From NCBI GenBank assembly GCA_943329105.2, contig CALQCP020000003.1, forward strand, positions 1 to 32,121: a stretch of 32,121 nt of DNA, written 5' to 3'. Below, piece after piece: positions 8,269-17,351 of this stretch. Within the stretch, counting starts at the first letter, position 1; each line of letters opens with the position of its first letter. This stretch comes from Chitinophaga pinensis (lineage in GTDB: Bacteria; Planctomycetota; Phycisphaerae; Phycisphaerales; SM1A02). The translations under genes and the position numbers were made by a program. The notes below the pieces were generated by a model, which did not search any database, was not told the DNA's origin, and saw only the letters and a list, made by a program, of their open reading frames with translations.

Positions 8269-10326
8269 TTACGGCTGTTTTCCAGCCGCTTTCACAACAT
8301 CGAACGCGGCGGAGTAATCGCTTCCAGCGAGCGCGATCAGCGCATTCACGTCAATGAATTGCACACCGCGCACGGGGTCAGCGCGTTTGAAACGAGCCTT
8401 CTGTTCATCCAGCGGTAGGTCGAACGGCACCTCGTAATTCATATCCGTCAACGCGGTGCCGCCGCTATCGGCGTGCTGCGTCTTCACGGCGGTCACAGCG
8501 GCAGTGATCTTCTCAATGGCGCTTGCGGGATACAGGTCGGTCAGTCGAATCAGTGCGGCGTCGCGCTGGTCAGGCATTTGATCGCCGTTCAAGACGGACG
8601 CAAATGCAACACGCGCAAACACTGCGCCGGGTCCGCGCTGTTTGAGAATCTGTACGCGCGCAGCGATCGCCTCATTGGCAGATGCGTCTCGGCGCGGCAT
8701 CCCCGCGGTGACAATGTCCTTGGCGTCATCTTCCATACCCTTGCGGAAACCGAACGGATCGCCGGTTGGCATGAACACCAGTGCGCGTTCCATTTCATCA
8801 ATGCCCGTCTTGGAAATCGGCCCCATCTTCGCAGCCTCCTGAACGGCAGCGCTGGTTTCACGCCAAATACTGTGCGCAAGCGCCGAACGTGGCAAGGACG
8901 GATCCATGGCAAGTAGGGCACCAACGCGGTACGCGGTGACCGCAGCAGCAACGATGGCCTCGGGCCGCTTGTCCTCGCGCGCCCTGCGCAAGCCATCAGC
9001 GAGCGCCATCCGCGTAGCACCGCGAATTCCCCCAAGCAGCATCACGTCAAGCGTGGGCGCGCGATGACGCAGCGCAGTGAAATCACATCGCTTGCAAGTA
9101 ATCGCCTCGGACAGCGGCTTCATGACATTGCGATCGGCGCGCGTCAGAATGTCCATCGCGCGTTCGGTTCGGGCCGCGTCAAGCGCGTCGGGCGCCACGC
9201 GAAGCAGTTCTAACGATTCCTGCACTTCGTCCGGGACACTCCGCGCGCCAGCGCTTGCACGGGAAAGAAAGAGCGCAGCGTTCATGACGTCTTCGCGTTT
9301 CTCTTTGCCATCTGCAATTACTTGCAAGCGCGCAAACAGCAGCGCTAAGTCTTGGTCGGCTGTTAGTTTTCGCTGATAGATACTGGCAAACTCCGGCAGC
9401 ACCAACTTTGCAAGCGGACCAAATCGACCGCCTTCCGCATATTGTGAAAGACGCCGCAACGCGTCAATCGCTGCATTTGGATCCGGGCTTGAGAATGCCA
9501 ACGCGGCGCGGTCGTAGACGGTGCGCAATGACTCCGCGGAATTTCGCGCGTTTTCAAGGGTAATTTCCGACCCTTTCCCGCCACCGTCGACCATGGTGAT
9601 CATCTCCTGGATGTCTTTGTCGGACTTGGCACCGCGCACACTGTTGTTCAGCAGTTCCCACTCTCCCTTGATGGCATCGCCATATCGAAACGGATCCGAG
9701 CCCTTGAGTGGTCCAAGTGCCTCAAGCAATTGTTGCGCTGCCTTCTGATCAACCGCACCGGCATCAATGGCCTCATTGGTGGTGTCCGCCAGCATGGAGC
9801 CAAGCGATGAACCAACCATGGAACTAATGGCAATTCGATCCTGCCCGGACTGCGCGCCCATGATTCCAAGCGCAGCCAGACTCACCAGCGCGTCGGCAGA
9901 ATTACTGTCATCAAGCTCCGCAATCACTTGCACGCGCATCAGGCGCGCTGCGCTGCGGGTGTTGGGAAGGTGCTCAAGCGTGAGTGCAAAGCCTTTGGTG
10001 CGGTCAAGATCCCAGTCGGCACGCTTCACTCGCGCGGCAGCATCAAACTGTTGGCGCACGGCGGCGGTTCGTTGCAGCAATACATCAAGCTGCGCCCGCT
10101 CTTCTTGGGTGACTGGATAGTGGAGATTGCCAAGGAACGCTTCCTCATCGGTACTGATGATTGGAGCGGGTGTTCCATAGCCTGCGGCCTGAAACGCGGC
10201 GCGCCAGAGCGGTGCAGCGTTGTCTTGCGCAGCGGCCCGCGAGACCAGCGTTCCGGCGGCGCACATGCACAGCGCGATAAGCATGCGCTGCAGAATCACC
10301 GATGGCAGCAGGAATGGCGTGCGCAT
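8269..10326 (-). CDS. Exported alpha-helical protein of unknown function
   Basis: The 685-residue product begins with a signal peptide (basic MRTP, hydrophobic about 8-32, likely cleavage after SRAAA). The mature part is almost wholly predicted helix, rich in Ala, Leu, Arg and Asp. Residues about 100-190 (WDLDRTKG, LEHLPNTRSAARLMRVQ, MVGSSLGSML) match a segment of the neighbouring 559-residue protein, which suggests a shared helical module. A second weaker copy may lie around residues 425-510. One CKRC motif is present (about 410), alone and without a CH haem box. It is convergent with lepB and codirectional with its paralogue upstream. No known family is recognised and no enzyme motif was found. 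Confidence 0.82.
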   Translation of the reverse strand: MRTPFLLPSVILQRMLIALCMCAAGTLVSRAAAQDNAAPLWRAAFQAAGYGTPAPIISTDEEAFLGNLHYPVTQEERAQLDVLLQRTAAVRQQFDAAARVKRADWDLDRTKGFALTLEHLPNTRSAARLMRVQVIAELDDSNSADALVSLAALGIMGAQSGQDRIAISSMVGSSLGSMLADTTNEAIDAGAVDQKAAQQLLEALGPLKGSDPFRYGDAIKGEWELLNNSVRGAKSDKDIQEMITMVDGGGKGSEITLENARNSAESLRTVYDRAALAFSSPDPNAAIDALRRLSQYAEGGRFGPLAKLVLPEFASIYQRKLTADQDLALLFARLQVIADGKEKREDVMNAALFLSRASAGARSVPDEVQESLELLRVAPDALDAARTERAMDILTRADRNVMKPLSEAITCKRCDFTALRHRAPTLDVMLLGGIRGATRMALADGLRRAREDKRPEAIVAAAVTAYRVGALLAMDPSLPRSALAHSIWRETSAAVQEAAKMGPISKTGIDEMERALVFMPTGDPFGFRKGMEDDAKDIVTAGMPRRDASANEAIAARVQILKQRGPGAVFARVAFASVLNGDQMPDQRDAALIRLTDLYPASAIEKITAAVTAVKTQHADSGGTALTDMNYEVPFDLPLDEQKARFKRADPVRGVQFIDVNALIALAGSDYSAAFDVVKAAGKQP
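8272..8288 (-). terminator. Small hairpin over the stop codon, convergent with lepB
   Basis: CGGCTG (8272-8277) and CAGCCG (8283-8288) form a six-pair stem with a five-base loop, overlapping the last codons of the minus-strand gene in the 33-base gap region between convergent genes. No T-run follows on either strand, so this is a weak candidate. Confidence 0.25.
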
Positions 10327-10332
10327 GGATAC

Positions 10333-10361
10333 AGGGTATCGGGTTGTGCTTTAGGGTCGAA
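10333..10361 (-). promoter_or_regulatory. Promoter of the 685-residue exported protein, likely leaderless
   Basis: Read on the minus strand, TTCGAC (10361-10356) is followed after exactly 17 bases by TACCCT (10338-10333), and the ATG starts 6 bases after that. This puts the expected transcription start on the A of the ATG. No Shine-Dalgarno sequence is possible in such a leader. The -35 match is modest. Confidence 0.4.
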
Positions 10362-10454
10362 CCAAGTGCAGGATGGCGTGCCGTTCGCGACCAGCCGTAT
10401 CCAGCCGCACCCATCACGACGTTGGCAAGCCGTTACAGCGTTCACGCCGGCAGA

Positions 10455-12134
10455 TTAGGGGCTCGACCAGCGCGTGAAGTCCCCACGCGGCGCGAACCAA
10501 ACCCAGTCAGTGGTTGGTCCATTCTGCGGAGCATTCCACGGCACCCGAATGTCAGGGTTAGTGGAAGCTGATTCCCCAGGATGTTCGCCAAGCACGGCGG
10601 GGATGCAGATCGTGAGGTCGCCGCGGTCATCAACACCATCGCGGCCGATGGACCAGATCCGAAATCCATCGGCGTCAGAAGACATCAGTACTGGCTTGCC
10701 CGACCACGGATCCTCGGGCACCGTTGCCATGAACGCAGGCACCAGATCGCTCGCAGCATTCGGCCACGCCCCATGCGCGCGACGATATCGCTCAGCTGCG
10801 TACCCGGTCGCCGTCGCAAGGCACACGGCGCGACCAACAGCGGACACGTGTGAAGCCTCCCCAAGCGCTGGCGTGAGAAAGCTCACCAAGCACCAGCGCC
10901 AGCGCTCTGCAGTGCCTGCCATCATCATTCCAAGTTCATTATCCGATTCTGCGCCGCGCGAGTGATCAAAGTCCCGAAGCGGGAGCGACGCGTCTTCCTC
11001 GTAGCGAGAGATAATCGTGTTATAGCGGTCAAGCATGTCGCGCCTGCCGACGACGTACATCGCAGCGAATGGCGCAAGGATTCCGCTGCTTGCTGCTGCC
11101 ATCCGTTGGGTCATGTCCCCTGGAGCATCCGGGTTCGTTTCACCAAGTGCCTTTGCAAGCCCAAGCGCATCCATCTGCGCGAGCGATGGTCGGAACCAAC
11201 CATCGCCGTTCCCGTTGTCGGTGTACATGCGCTGGACAACATCATTGAACGCCAGGCGTTCAGAGTCAAGGTTGAGGTGCTGAAGCTGGACAGGAACACT
11301 CATGGCGGCAGCCTGCATGCGCGCAAGTTGCGAATCGGTGAACAACTCTGGCTTCCACTCAAGCAATGCCATCATTCGCCCAAGCGTCATTCGGCGCATG
11401 GCAACTCCAACCAGGTCGTTCACAAGGAAACGACCTTCTTGCGCGTGTATCGAGAGAGCTATGCCTGCCTCAGCGTCGCGCGTGGCGCGCTCGCCGTCAC
11501 CAATCTCCGCTGCGGCGAACATATCGACTGCAAGAATGCGCGCCGCCGTACGCATTGGCGCCAGGTGTGGAAGCAAGAGGCTGAACATCGGAAATTCGTT
11601 CGCGCTCGCCGCGCCGCTTGAACTCGCACTCGGCAGAAGCCTCTTGCCAAGGAGTCGCGCATCCGCTTCGGACACCGGCACGCCAATGGGAAATCCAAAA
11701 ACCGGACGGCGCGTTGCATCGCGGAGCGTTGCAAGTGGCGCGGCATTGGCCATCAGCCATTCGCGCGCTCCAGCCCACTGCTCACTCCCTGGATACGGCA
11801 TGGCGTCCATTGCCTCAACGCCGGCCGATTCGTGTGCGGGATCATCAGCGCCAAGGCCCATGGCCACCATTTGGTCTCGAAAGTCCGGCCACACTGCTTG
11901 CTCTGGCGAGGCCGCTTCCGGCATCGTGGCGCGCAATGCTGCAACATGATCAATGCGAACGACCGGTTCGTGGAACCACAGCCACGCGCCGAACGCGATG
12001 TATAGAAAGGTGACAGCAAAGATGGCGCGCACGGACCACGTGAGGACGCGGCGGACCGCCCGGTGAAGCGGAGAGCGTTGATCGTTGGCCGAAGTGCCCG
12101 GCGTTCCAGCGGTGGATTTCGGATGGTCGACCAT
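10455..12134 (-). CDS. Membrane-anchored helical protein with pseudopilin-like C-terminal tail
   Basis: The 559-residue protein has a cytoplasmic polar N terminus, one transmembrane segment (about residues 35-54), and a large helical outer domain. Residues about 182-260 (SLLLPHLAPMRTAARILAV, DLVGVAMRRMTLGRMM) match the module in the adjacent 685-residue protein. The C terminus (about 455-530) has a helix with YRRAHGAWPNAASDLVP, then VPEDPWSGKPV and FRIWSIGRDGVDD. This is the arrangement seen at the end of type II secretion major pseudopilins (GspG), but the protein lacks an N-terminal pilin methylation motif. ATG 12134 is preferred over a TTG at 12161 that adds nine residues. The function is unknown; a scaffold or envelope role is a guess. 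Confidence 0.82.
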   Translation of the reverse strand: MVDHPKSTAGTPGTSANDQRSPLHRAVRRVLTWSVRAIFAVTFLYIAFGAWLWFHEPVVRIDHVAALRATMPEAASPEQAVWPDFRDQMVAMGLGADDPAHESAGVEAMDAMPYPGSEQWAGAREWLMANAAPLATLRDATRRPVFGFPIGVPVSEADARLLGKRLLPSASSSGAASANEFPMFSLLLPHLAPMRTAARILAVDMFAAAEIGDGERATRDAEAGIALSIHAQEGRFLVNDLVGVAMRRMTLGRMMALLEWKPELFTDSQLARMQAAAMSVPVQLQHLNLDSERLAFNDVVQRMYTDNGNGDGWFRPSLAQMDALGLAKALGETNPDAPGDMTQRMAAASSGILAPFAAMYVVGRRDMLDRYNTIISRYEEDASLPLRDFDHSRGAESDNELGMMMAGTAERWRWCLVSFLTPALGEASHVSAVGRAVCLATATGYAAERYRRAHGAWPNAASDLVPAFMATVPEDPWSGKPVLMSSDADGFRIWSIGRDGVDDRGDLTICIPAVLGEHPGESASTNPDIRVPWNAPQNGPTTDWVWFAPRGDFTRWSSP

Positions 12135-12309
12135 AGTGATCGCTTGCTCAACCCCTGCCAAGAGCGCCCGTGGTTCGCACGGCGGAACGTCTCAGTAGCG
12201 GTCTATCGTAACGAGCGGGTTTCACTGGCGCGTGCGGAGTGAATCGGCGGTCGCGGTGTGAATTGTTCGTGGTTTACGGACTTTGCCTGCAATCCGAGGC
12301 TTGCGCGGC

Positions 12310-12337
12310 TTGGTAATCGGTGAATTGGAACTATGTT
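12310..12337 (+). promoter_or_regulatory. Promoter of the FG-GAP/dockerin protein gene
   Basis: TTGGTA at 12310-12315 and TATGTT at 12332-12337 are separated by 16 bases and lie 9 bases before ATG 12347. Both boxes keep four of six consensus bases. No Shine-Dalgarno sequence precedes the ATG. The rest of the 212-base divergent spacer has no other clear signal. Confidence 0.4.
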
Positions 12338-12346
12338 GGCAGGTAC

Positions 12347-14071
12347 ATGCAGCCCTTCCCAACCACTGCCGCCATGCGGAGTCGAATGTACGCAAGCCGG
12401 GTTGTTGCAGTGGCAGTGTTGGCCGCGGTGTCAGTCATCGCTCCTGCGCATGCTCAGCAGTTCGTTCAAGAGACCACCACTCGGTTTCCTGTGCAGGCCG
12501 AATACACCAACCAGTCCACGGTGGTGGACATCGACAACGATGGCGACCTCGACATCGTCTGGGCGAACGGCCAGGGTTATTCCACGCAAGGCACGGCGCT
12601 TGCAGTGCGCGTCTATGTGAACAATGGCGCGGGCGTGTTTGCCGACGAAACATCCACACGCGCAACAGGCATCACTGGTTGGTATCGCGGCGTTGAAGCT
12701 GGTGACATCGACCGTGACGGCGATTGGGATTTGATCTTGGCGAATGACTTCAACAAGCGCCCGCAGATTCTGGTCAACAACGGCGCGGGCGTGTTTGCGG
12801 ATCAGACCGCCACACGACTGCCCACCACCACCATGTCAAGTGCGCGCGCGCAGTTTGGCGATGTGGACAATGACGGCGATCTTGACCTGGTGTTCTGCAA
12901 CAACGGAACCACGCGCTTTGGATCGGGGCAACCGCAGCTGTATCTCAACAACGGTGCTGGTGTGTTCACTGCCACTACTGGCTACCTGCCCGTTGGAAAT
13001 GTCAGCGAGCAAATGGACATCTTGTTCTTTGATATGGACAATGATCTTGACCTGGACATTCTGCTGGCCACGCGGGCAAGTTCGCCAAATCAGAGTCGCC
13101 TGTGGAGAAACGACGGTACGGGTCGCTATGCGAATCTAGCTACTTTGCCCGCGGATTCCACGGCGTACAGCTACGACGCGGGTGACATTGATGGCGATGG
13201 TGACTTGGACCTGATCGGCATCAACGCTGGGGCATCAAGCACGGAATTGCTGTTACGCAACAACGGCACGGGCACCGCGTGGACCAACATTTCCACCAGC
13301 ATCACGCCCAATCCGGCCACGGATGACAACGACAGCCGCTTCTTTGACATTGACATGGACGGCGATCTTGACATGGTCATCGGAAGTCTTGGCGCACGTG
13401 ACCGCATCTACTTAAACAGCGGAGCGGGTGTATTTGCTGAGAGCACCACGCTCATGGCTGCAGTGAGTGATGCGACCATTGACGTCAAAGTTGCCGACTT
13501 CAACAACGACAAGCGCTTTGACATCATCACGGCGCAGGGCGAAAGCGGCGCGTTCCAAAATCGGATCTACATGAACAACACCGGTCCGATCGACAACCGC
13601 GCGCCGCGCGTCGTTGCGATGGATCAGATAGTGCCCGCGACACCAGCCACCGCGCAATCAGTGCGCGCAGACATCGCTGACGACATGACCAGCGACCGCG
13701 GCTTCCACGACAAGGGTGTGACGCTCAACTACACCGTGAACGGCGGAGCCACGCAGACCGCGCCGATGCCATGGAACGGCAACAATCAATGGCGCGGCAT
13801 CATTCCCGTCCAGGAGATTGGCGCAGTGGTGGTGTACTGGGTCATAGCCACCGATTGGGCTGGAAATCAGGGCACTGGCCCAAGCAAGACCTACACCGTT
13901 CCAACGCCATTTGACCCCGCAGATTTCGATCGAAACGGCGTTGTCAACGGCGCGGATCTTGGGTTCTTGCTTGGAGCGTGGGGCCCAGGAAACGGGCCCG
14001 CGGACCTTGATCGCAACGGCGACGTGAACGGCGCGGACCTTGGATGGTTGCTCGGCTCGTGGAGTGTGTGA
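12347..14071 (+). CDS. Secreted FG-GAP/VCBS beta-propeller protein with dockerin-like repeats
   Basis: The 574-residue protein starts with a Sec signal peptide (basic RSRMYASR, then hydrophobic, cleavage after APAHA). Seven calcium-loop repeats follow, for example DIDNDGDLDIV, DIDRDGDWDLI, DVDNDGDLDLV, DIDGDGDLDLI, DIDMDGDLDMV and the weaker DFNNDKRFDII, so a seven-bladed integrin-like propeller is expected. Blade ends repeat NNGAGVFAD. A beta-sandwich-like segment (about 430-515) precedes two dockerin-like EF-hand repeats, DFDRNGVVNGADLGFLLG and DLDRNGDVNGADLGWLLG. These probably bind calcium and dock to the cell surface or a scaffold. ATG 12374 is an alternative start that still gives a full signal peptide. 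An upstream GTG at 12320 is less likely. Confidence 0.9.
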   Translation: MQPFPTTAAMRSRMYASRVVAVAVLAAVSVIAPAHAQQFVQETTTRFPVQAEYTNQSTVVDIDNDGDLDIVWANGQGYSTQGTALAVRVYVNNGAGVFADETSTRATGITGWYRGVEAGDIDRDGDWDLILANDFNKRPQILVNNGAGVFADQTATRLPTTTMSSARAQFGDVDNDGDLDLVFCNNGTTRFGSGQPQLYLNNGAGVFTATTGYLPVGNVSEQMDILFFDMDNDLDLDILLATRASSPNQSRLWRNDGTGRYANLATLPADSTAYSYDAGDIDGDGDLDLIGINAGASSTELLLRNNGTGTAWTNISTSITPNPATDDNDSRFFDIDMDGDLDMVIGSLGARDRIYLNSGAGVFAESTTLMAAVSDATIDVKVADFNNDKRFDIITAQGESGAFQNRIYMNNTGPIDNRAPRVVAMDQIVPATPATAQSVRADIADDMTSDRGFHDKGVTLNYTVNGGATQTAPMPWNGNNQWRGIIPVQEIGAVVVYWVIATDWAGNQGTGPSKTYTVPTPFDPADFDRNGVVNGADLGFLLGAWGPGNGPADLDRNGDVNGADLGWLLGSWSV

Positions 14072-14098
14072 GGTGCGGGCTGTCGCTACATTTCCCGC

Positions 14099-14383
14099 AT
14101 GCGCCCGGAAGACCTTGCAGCAGTAAACGCCCGCGTCCGCGCGGTTGCCGATCGCGTCCAGCCATTGCTAGCGCCGCACGAGGGCCTCGCCAAGCGCAAC
14201 GCCCACGCCCACGTCTGGCTCGGCCTCAAAGTCATCTTCGGCGACGACTGGCGCGAACGCACAACACCGGAGAGTGCGCAAGCCTTCCTCCAGTGGATGG
14301 ACGCCAATCCAAACGCCGACTATGAGGAGTATGCCGGCCCGCGCGAGGAACTCACGGCAGAGGGGCGGGGGGAGTTGTTCTGA
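14099..14383 (+). CDS. Small protein of unknown function (94 residues)
   Basis: The protein is polar, probably cytoplasmic and helical, with a striking HAHVWLGLKVIFGDDWRE segment (about residues 37-54) and an acidic C terminus (NADYEEYAGPREEL). No domain is recognised. The ATG lies 27 bases after the previous stop, and TACATT at 14087-14092 ends exactly 6 bases before it, so it may have its own leaderless transcript. Opposite-strand frames over the same bases are arginine/serine-rich shadows. The balanced amino acid use supports a real gene. Confidence 0.65.
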   Translation: MRPEDLAAVNARVRAVADRVQPLLAPHEGLAKRNAHAHVWLGLKVIFGDDWRERTTPESAQAFLQWMDANPNADYEEYAGPREELTAEGRGELF

Positions 14384-14390
14384 GGGCTGT

Positions 14391-15365
14391 TCACCCCGCC
14401 CGCGACGGATCGTGCTCGGCGCGGTGTCCGCGGTTTGCGCGATACCACTCGATGGTCCGCTTCATCCCGTCTTCGAACCCCACCTGCGCGCGCCAGCCGA
14501 GCAGCTTGGCGGCACGTTCGGTGTCGAGGCAGCGGCGTGGCTGACCGTCTGGTTTGCTGGAATCCCAGCGAATTTCGCCAGTGAATCCGCTGAGGCGGGC
14601 CACCAGAGTCACAAGGTCGCGGATGGTGATTTCCATGCCAGTGCCGAGGTTGATCGGCACCGGGTCGTCCATGGTTTCGGCGGCGCGCACCAAGCCCTCG
14701 GCGGCGTCTTCCACATAGAGGAACTCACGGCTTGCGCTGCCTGTTCCCCAGCACGTCATGTGATCGGCGCCGGACTCTTGCGCCTCCACGCACTTGCGAA
14801 TGAGCGCCGGAATCACATGTGAAGTGGAAAGATCAAAGTTGTCCCACGGCCCATAGAGGTTCACGGGCAGCAGGTACGAAGACGCCAGGCCGTATTGACG
14901 GCGATAGCCATCCAGCATGACCATGGCGGCCTTCTTAGCCACACCGTACGGCGCGTTGGTTTCCTCGGGGTAACCGTTCCAGAGGTTGTCCTCATGAAAC
15001 GGAACGGGCGTGAACTTTGGATACGCGCAGATGGTGCCAGCCTGCACAAACTTCTTTATGCCAGCAATTCGACCGCGCTCAATGAGATGAAGAGCCATCG
15101 CCATGTTGGCAAAGAAGTAGCGACCAGGGTTCGCCTGATTGGCCCCGATGCCGCCCACTTCCGCGGCAAGGTGAATCACCACGTCGGGACGCGCGTCGCG
15201 GTACACGCGCTCAACATCGGCCTCGTGGGTCAGGTCATAGTCACGCCGGCGAGGGATAAAGATGTCGGTCACCCCGCGCGCCCGGAGGCGTTCAACCACA
15301 GCGCGACCAAGAAAGCCGGCCCCGCCGGTGAGGAGGATGCGGGAGGTGGGGAGGTTCATTCTCAT
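14391..15365 (-). CDS. fcl: GDP-L-fucose synthase
   Basis: The 324-residue extended SDR enzyme (epimerase/reductase) converts GDP-4-keto-6-deoxymannose to GDP-L-fucose with NADPH. Marks are the Rossmann loop [10 protein letters not shown] near residue 14, the catalytic Y140xxxK144 in APYGVAKK, and the family-typical [20 protein letters not shown] and [12 protein letters not shown]. Length is normal. It is divergent from gmd, the preceding enzyme of the pathway, across only 63 bases. ATG 15359 (two residues later) is an alternative start. The last codons lie 7 bases from the end of the convergent 94-residue gene. Confidence 0.94.
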   Translation of the reverse strand: MRMNLPTSRILLTGGAGFLGRAVVERLRARGVTDIFIPRRRDYDLTHEADVERVYRDARPDVVIHLAAEVGGIGANQANPGRYFFANMAMALHLIERGRIAGIKKFVQAGTICAYPKFTPVPFHEDNLWNGYPEETNAPYGVAKKAAMVMLDGYRRQYGLASSYLLPVNLYGPWDNFDLSTSHVIPALIRKCVEAQESGADHMTCWGTGSASREFLYVEDAAEGLVRAAETMDDPVPINLGTGMEITIRDLVTLVARLSGFTGEIRWDSSKPDGQPRRCLDTERAAKLLGWRAQVGFEDGMKRTIEWYRANRGHRAEHDPSRAG

Positions 15366-15428
15366 TTCATTGTCTCACGAATCGGGATTCCTGTGCGAGC
15401 ACATGTCTGCAACTAGGATGACACTCGC

Positions 15429-16478
15429 ATGAAAAAGGCACTCATTACAGGAATTACGGGTCAAGACGGCAGTTACCTTGCGGAACTGCTCTTAGGCAAG
15501 GGCTACGAAGTCCACGGCATCGTCCGACGTAGTTCCAGCTTCAACACCGCGCGCATCGACCACATCTATCAGGATCCGCACCAGGCCGGCAGTCGCCTCA
15601 AACTTCACTACGGTGATCTGAACGACGCAAACAACTTGTCGAACATCATTCGCATGGTCGAGCCAAACGAGGTCTACAACCTTGCCGCGCAAAGTCACGT
15701 GCGAGTGAGTTTCGACATGCCGATCTATACCGCCGACACTGACGGCGTTGGCGCACTGAAGTTGCTCGAAGCGGTCCGCGTGTACGAAGTGCAAAGCGGC
15801 CAGCGCGTTCGCTACTACCAGGCATCAAGCAGCGAAATGTACGGCAAGGTGCAAGAAGTCCCGCAGCGCGAAACCACCCCGTTCTACCCACGCTCACCGT
15901 ACGGATGCGCCAAGGTCTTTGCGCACTGGATCACCGTGAATTTCCGCGAGAGTTACGGCATGCACGCCTCGTGCGGCATCCTCTTCAACCATGAGAGCCC
16001 ACGCCGCGGCGAGACATTCGTCACCCGCAAGATCACGCGTGCGGTTGGTCGCATCAAGCTTGGTATGCAGAAGAAGTTGTACCTCGGCAACATCGACGCA
16101 CTGCGCGACTGGGGCTTTGCAGGCGATTACGTAGACGCCATGTGGCGCATGCTGCAGCAGGACCAAGCCGATGACTACGTGATCTCTACCGGCAAGATGA
16201 TCAGCGTCCGGGAGTTCTGCGAGTTGTCTTTCAGTCATCTCGGCCTGAACTACCAGGACTACGTAGAGATCGATCCGCGCTACTTCCGCCCGGCGGAAGT
16301 TGAGCAACTACTCGGCGACAACACCAAAGCGCAGAAAGCACTGGGCTGGAAGCCCACAGTTGACGTCAAGGCACTCGCGATCATGATGGTAGAAAACGAC
16401 CTCGAACTCGCGCGCCGCGAAAAGACGCTCCGCGACGCGGGGCATGATGTTCCGGACGCTTCCGGGCATGATCAGTAA
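15429..16478 (+). CDS. gmd: GDP-mannose 4,6-dehydratase
   Basis: The 349-residue SDR enzyme makes GDP-4-keto-6-deoxy-D-mannose, the precursor of GDP-L-fucose and related sugars. It shows the NADP loop [16 protein letters not shown] at the N terminus, the active-site segment [16 protein letters not shown], and Y158xxxK162 in [30 protein letters not shown] and [12 protein letters not shown] are also typical. Length is normal. The partner fcl is divergent, so the shared spacer probably drives both. TAGGAT at 15414-15419 lies 9 bases before the ATG and no Shine-Dalgarno sequence is seen. Confidence 0.96.
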   Translation: MKKALITGITGQDGSYLAELLLGKGYEVHGIVRRSSSFNTARIDHIYQDPHQAGSRLKLHYGDLNDANNLSNIIRMVEPNEVYNLAAQSHVRVSFDMPIYTADTDGVGALKLLEAVRVYEVQSGQRVRYYQASSSEMYGKVQEVPQRETTPFYPRSPYGCAKVFAHWITVNFRESYGMHASCGILFNHESPRRGETFVTRKITRAVGRIKLGMQKKLYLGNIDALRDWGFAGDYVDAMWRMLQQDQADDYVISTGKMISVREFCELSFSHLGLNYQDYVEIDPRYFRPAEVEQLLGDNTKAQKALGWKPTVDVKALAIMMVENDLELARREKTLRDAGHDVPDASGHDQ

Positions 16479-16491
16479 GGGGCGTCCCCTT
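16477..16491. terminator. Possible bidirectional terminator after gmd
   Basis: AAGGGG and CCCCTT form a perfect six-pair stem around a CGT loop, overlapping the gmd stop codon and lying just before the end of the convergent lectin-like gene. The symmetric A and T flanks are very short, so strength is doubtful. Confidence 0.35.
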
Positions 16492-16494
16492 GGT

Positions 16495-17271
16495 TCAACT
16501 TTGGGTCCACGCGCCGAGTAGAAGGGCAAGATCAGCACCAGTCACAATGCCATCGTGATTGATGTCGCCGATTCCGGGACCGTTGAAATTTCCAAGTAGC
16601 AATCCAAGATCGGCCCCGTCGACTCGGCCGTTACCGTCGAGATCGGCGATCAAAATCGGTAGGCAATTGTCAAGCAATCCGTTGTTGTCCGCATCAAGGC
16701 TCGGATTCACGGCAATCTGCAGTTGATCCGGAGCACCATTTGCATCGCAGTCGGTGATGATATTCCACACCATGATGGCACTGCGAGTTGCCAGACCAGC
16801 GTCTGGGCCCGCCAGTGAATCAATCCACGTTCCGTCCGGGGCATCGGTACCGCCAAGGCAAATGGCAGAATCAAGCATGATCGATTGCGCGGGCCGACTA
16901 GGCGCCCACGCAAACGGTACGAACGTGGCGTTGTTGGTCCAGTGCCAACCGCTTCCGCCAAAGTGATACCCACCAAGCCACGGGCCAGCGCAATCAAACG
17001 CACCGGATCCAGTAGCAATACTCATGGCAAACATGAGAGCGTTGCTATCTGGCGTCGCAGCAATGCTTCCGCCCACTTCCGTCGCAATCGCACGCGCGTC
17101 GCGCCACGACCATGGTTCAGCCGCAATCACAATGGCGTACGTGCGCCCATCAGCACCTGGCCCAGAAGTCCAGCGATGCACGCGGTAATCAACAATCACG
17201 GTTGCACTTGCACCACTGCACGAAAGCAGAATGCCCGCGGCAATCAAAGGATGGAACGCGCAACGCCTCAT
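16495..17271 (-). CDS. Secreted C-type-lectin-like protein with dockerin-like repeats
   Basis: The 258-residue product begins with a signal peptide (MRRCAFHPLIAAGILLSCSG, cleavage near ASA-T). Residues about 35-180 resemble a C-type lectin-like domain: WSWRDARAIATEVGGSIA at the first helix, PWLGGYHFGGSGWHW at the WIGL position, and IMVWNI near the end. It probably binds sugars or protein. Next come a DCDANGAPDQLQIAVNPSLD calcium-loop motif and two dockerin-like repeats, DLDGNGRVDGADLGLLLG and DINHDGIVTGADLALLLG. Start ATG 17271 is chosen because an upstream TTG (17331) would put 20 Cys-rich residues before the signal peptide. It is convergent with gmd and divergent from the FAD oxidase. Confidence 0.85.
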   Translation of the reverse strand: MRRCAFHPLIAAGILLSCSGASATVIVDYRVHRWTSGPGADGRTYAIVIAAEPWSWRDARAIATEVGGSIAATPDSNALMFAMSIATGSGAFDCAGPWLGGYHFGGSGWHWTNNATFVPFAWAPSRPAQSIMLDSAICLGGTDAPDGTWIDSLAGPDAGLATRSAIMVWNIITDCDANGAPDQLQIAVNPSLDADNNGLLDNCLPILIADLDGNGRVDGADLGLLLGNFNGPGIGDINHDGIVTGADLALLLGAWTQS

Positions 17272-17316
17272 TCGTGTCTCACGGTAACAGAAACAACAGA
17301 ATTTGCACAGATTTCT

Positions 17317-17344
17317 TTGCGAAGTTTGCAAACAGGCTTAGACT
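17317..17344 (+). promoter_or_regulatory. Promoter of the FAD oxidase gene, likely leaderless
   Basis: TTGCGA (17317-17322) and TAGACT (17339-17344) are spaced by 16 bases and end 7 bases before ATG 17352. Each box keeps four of six consensus bases. The transcript would start at or next to the start codon. Confidence 0.45.
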
Positions 17345-17351
17345 CACATCG

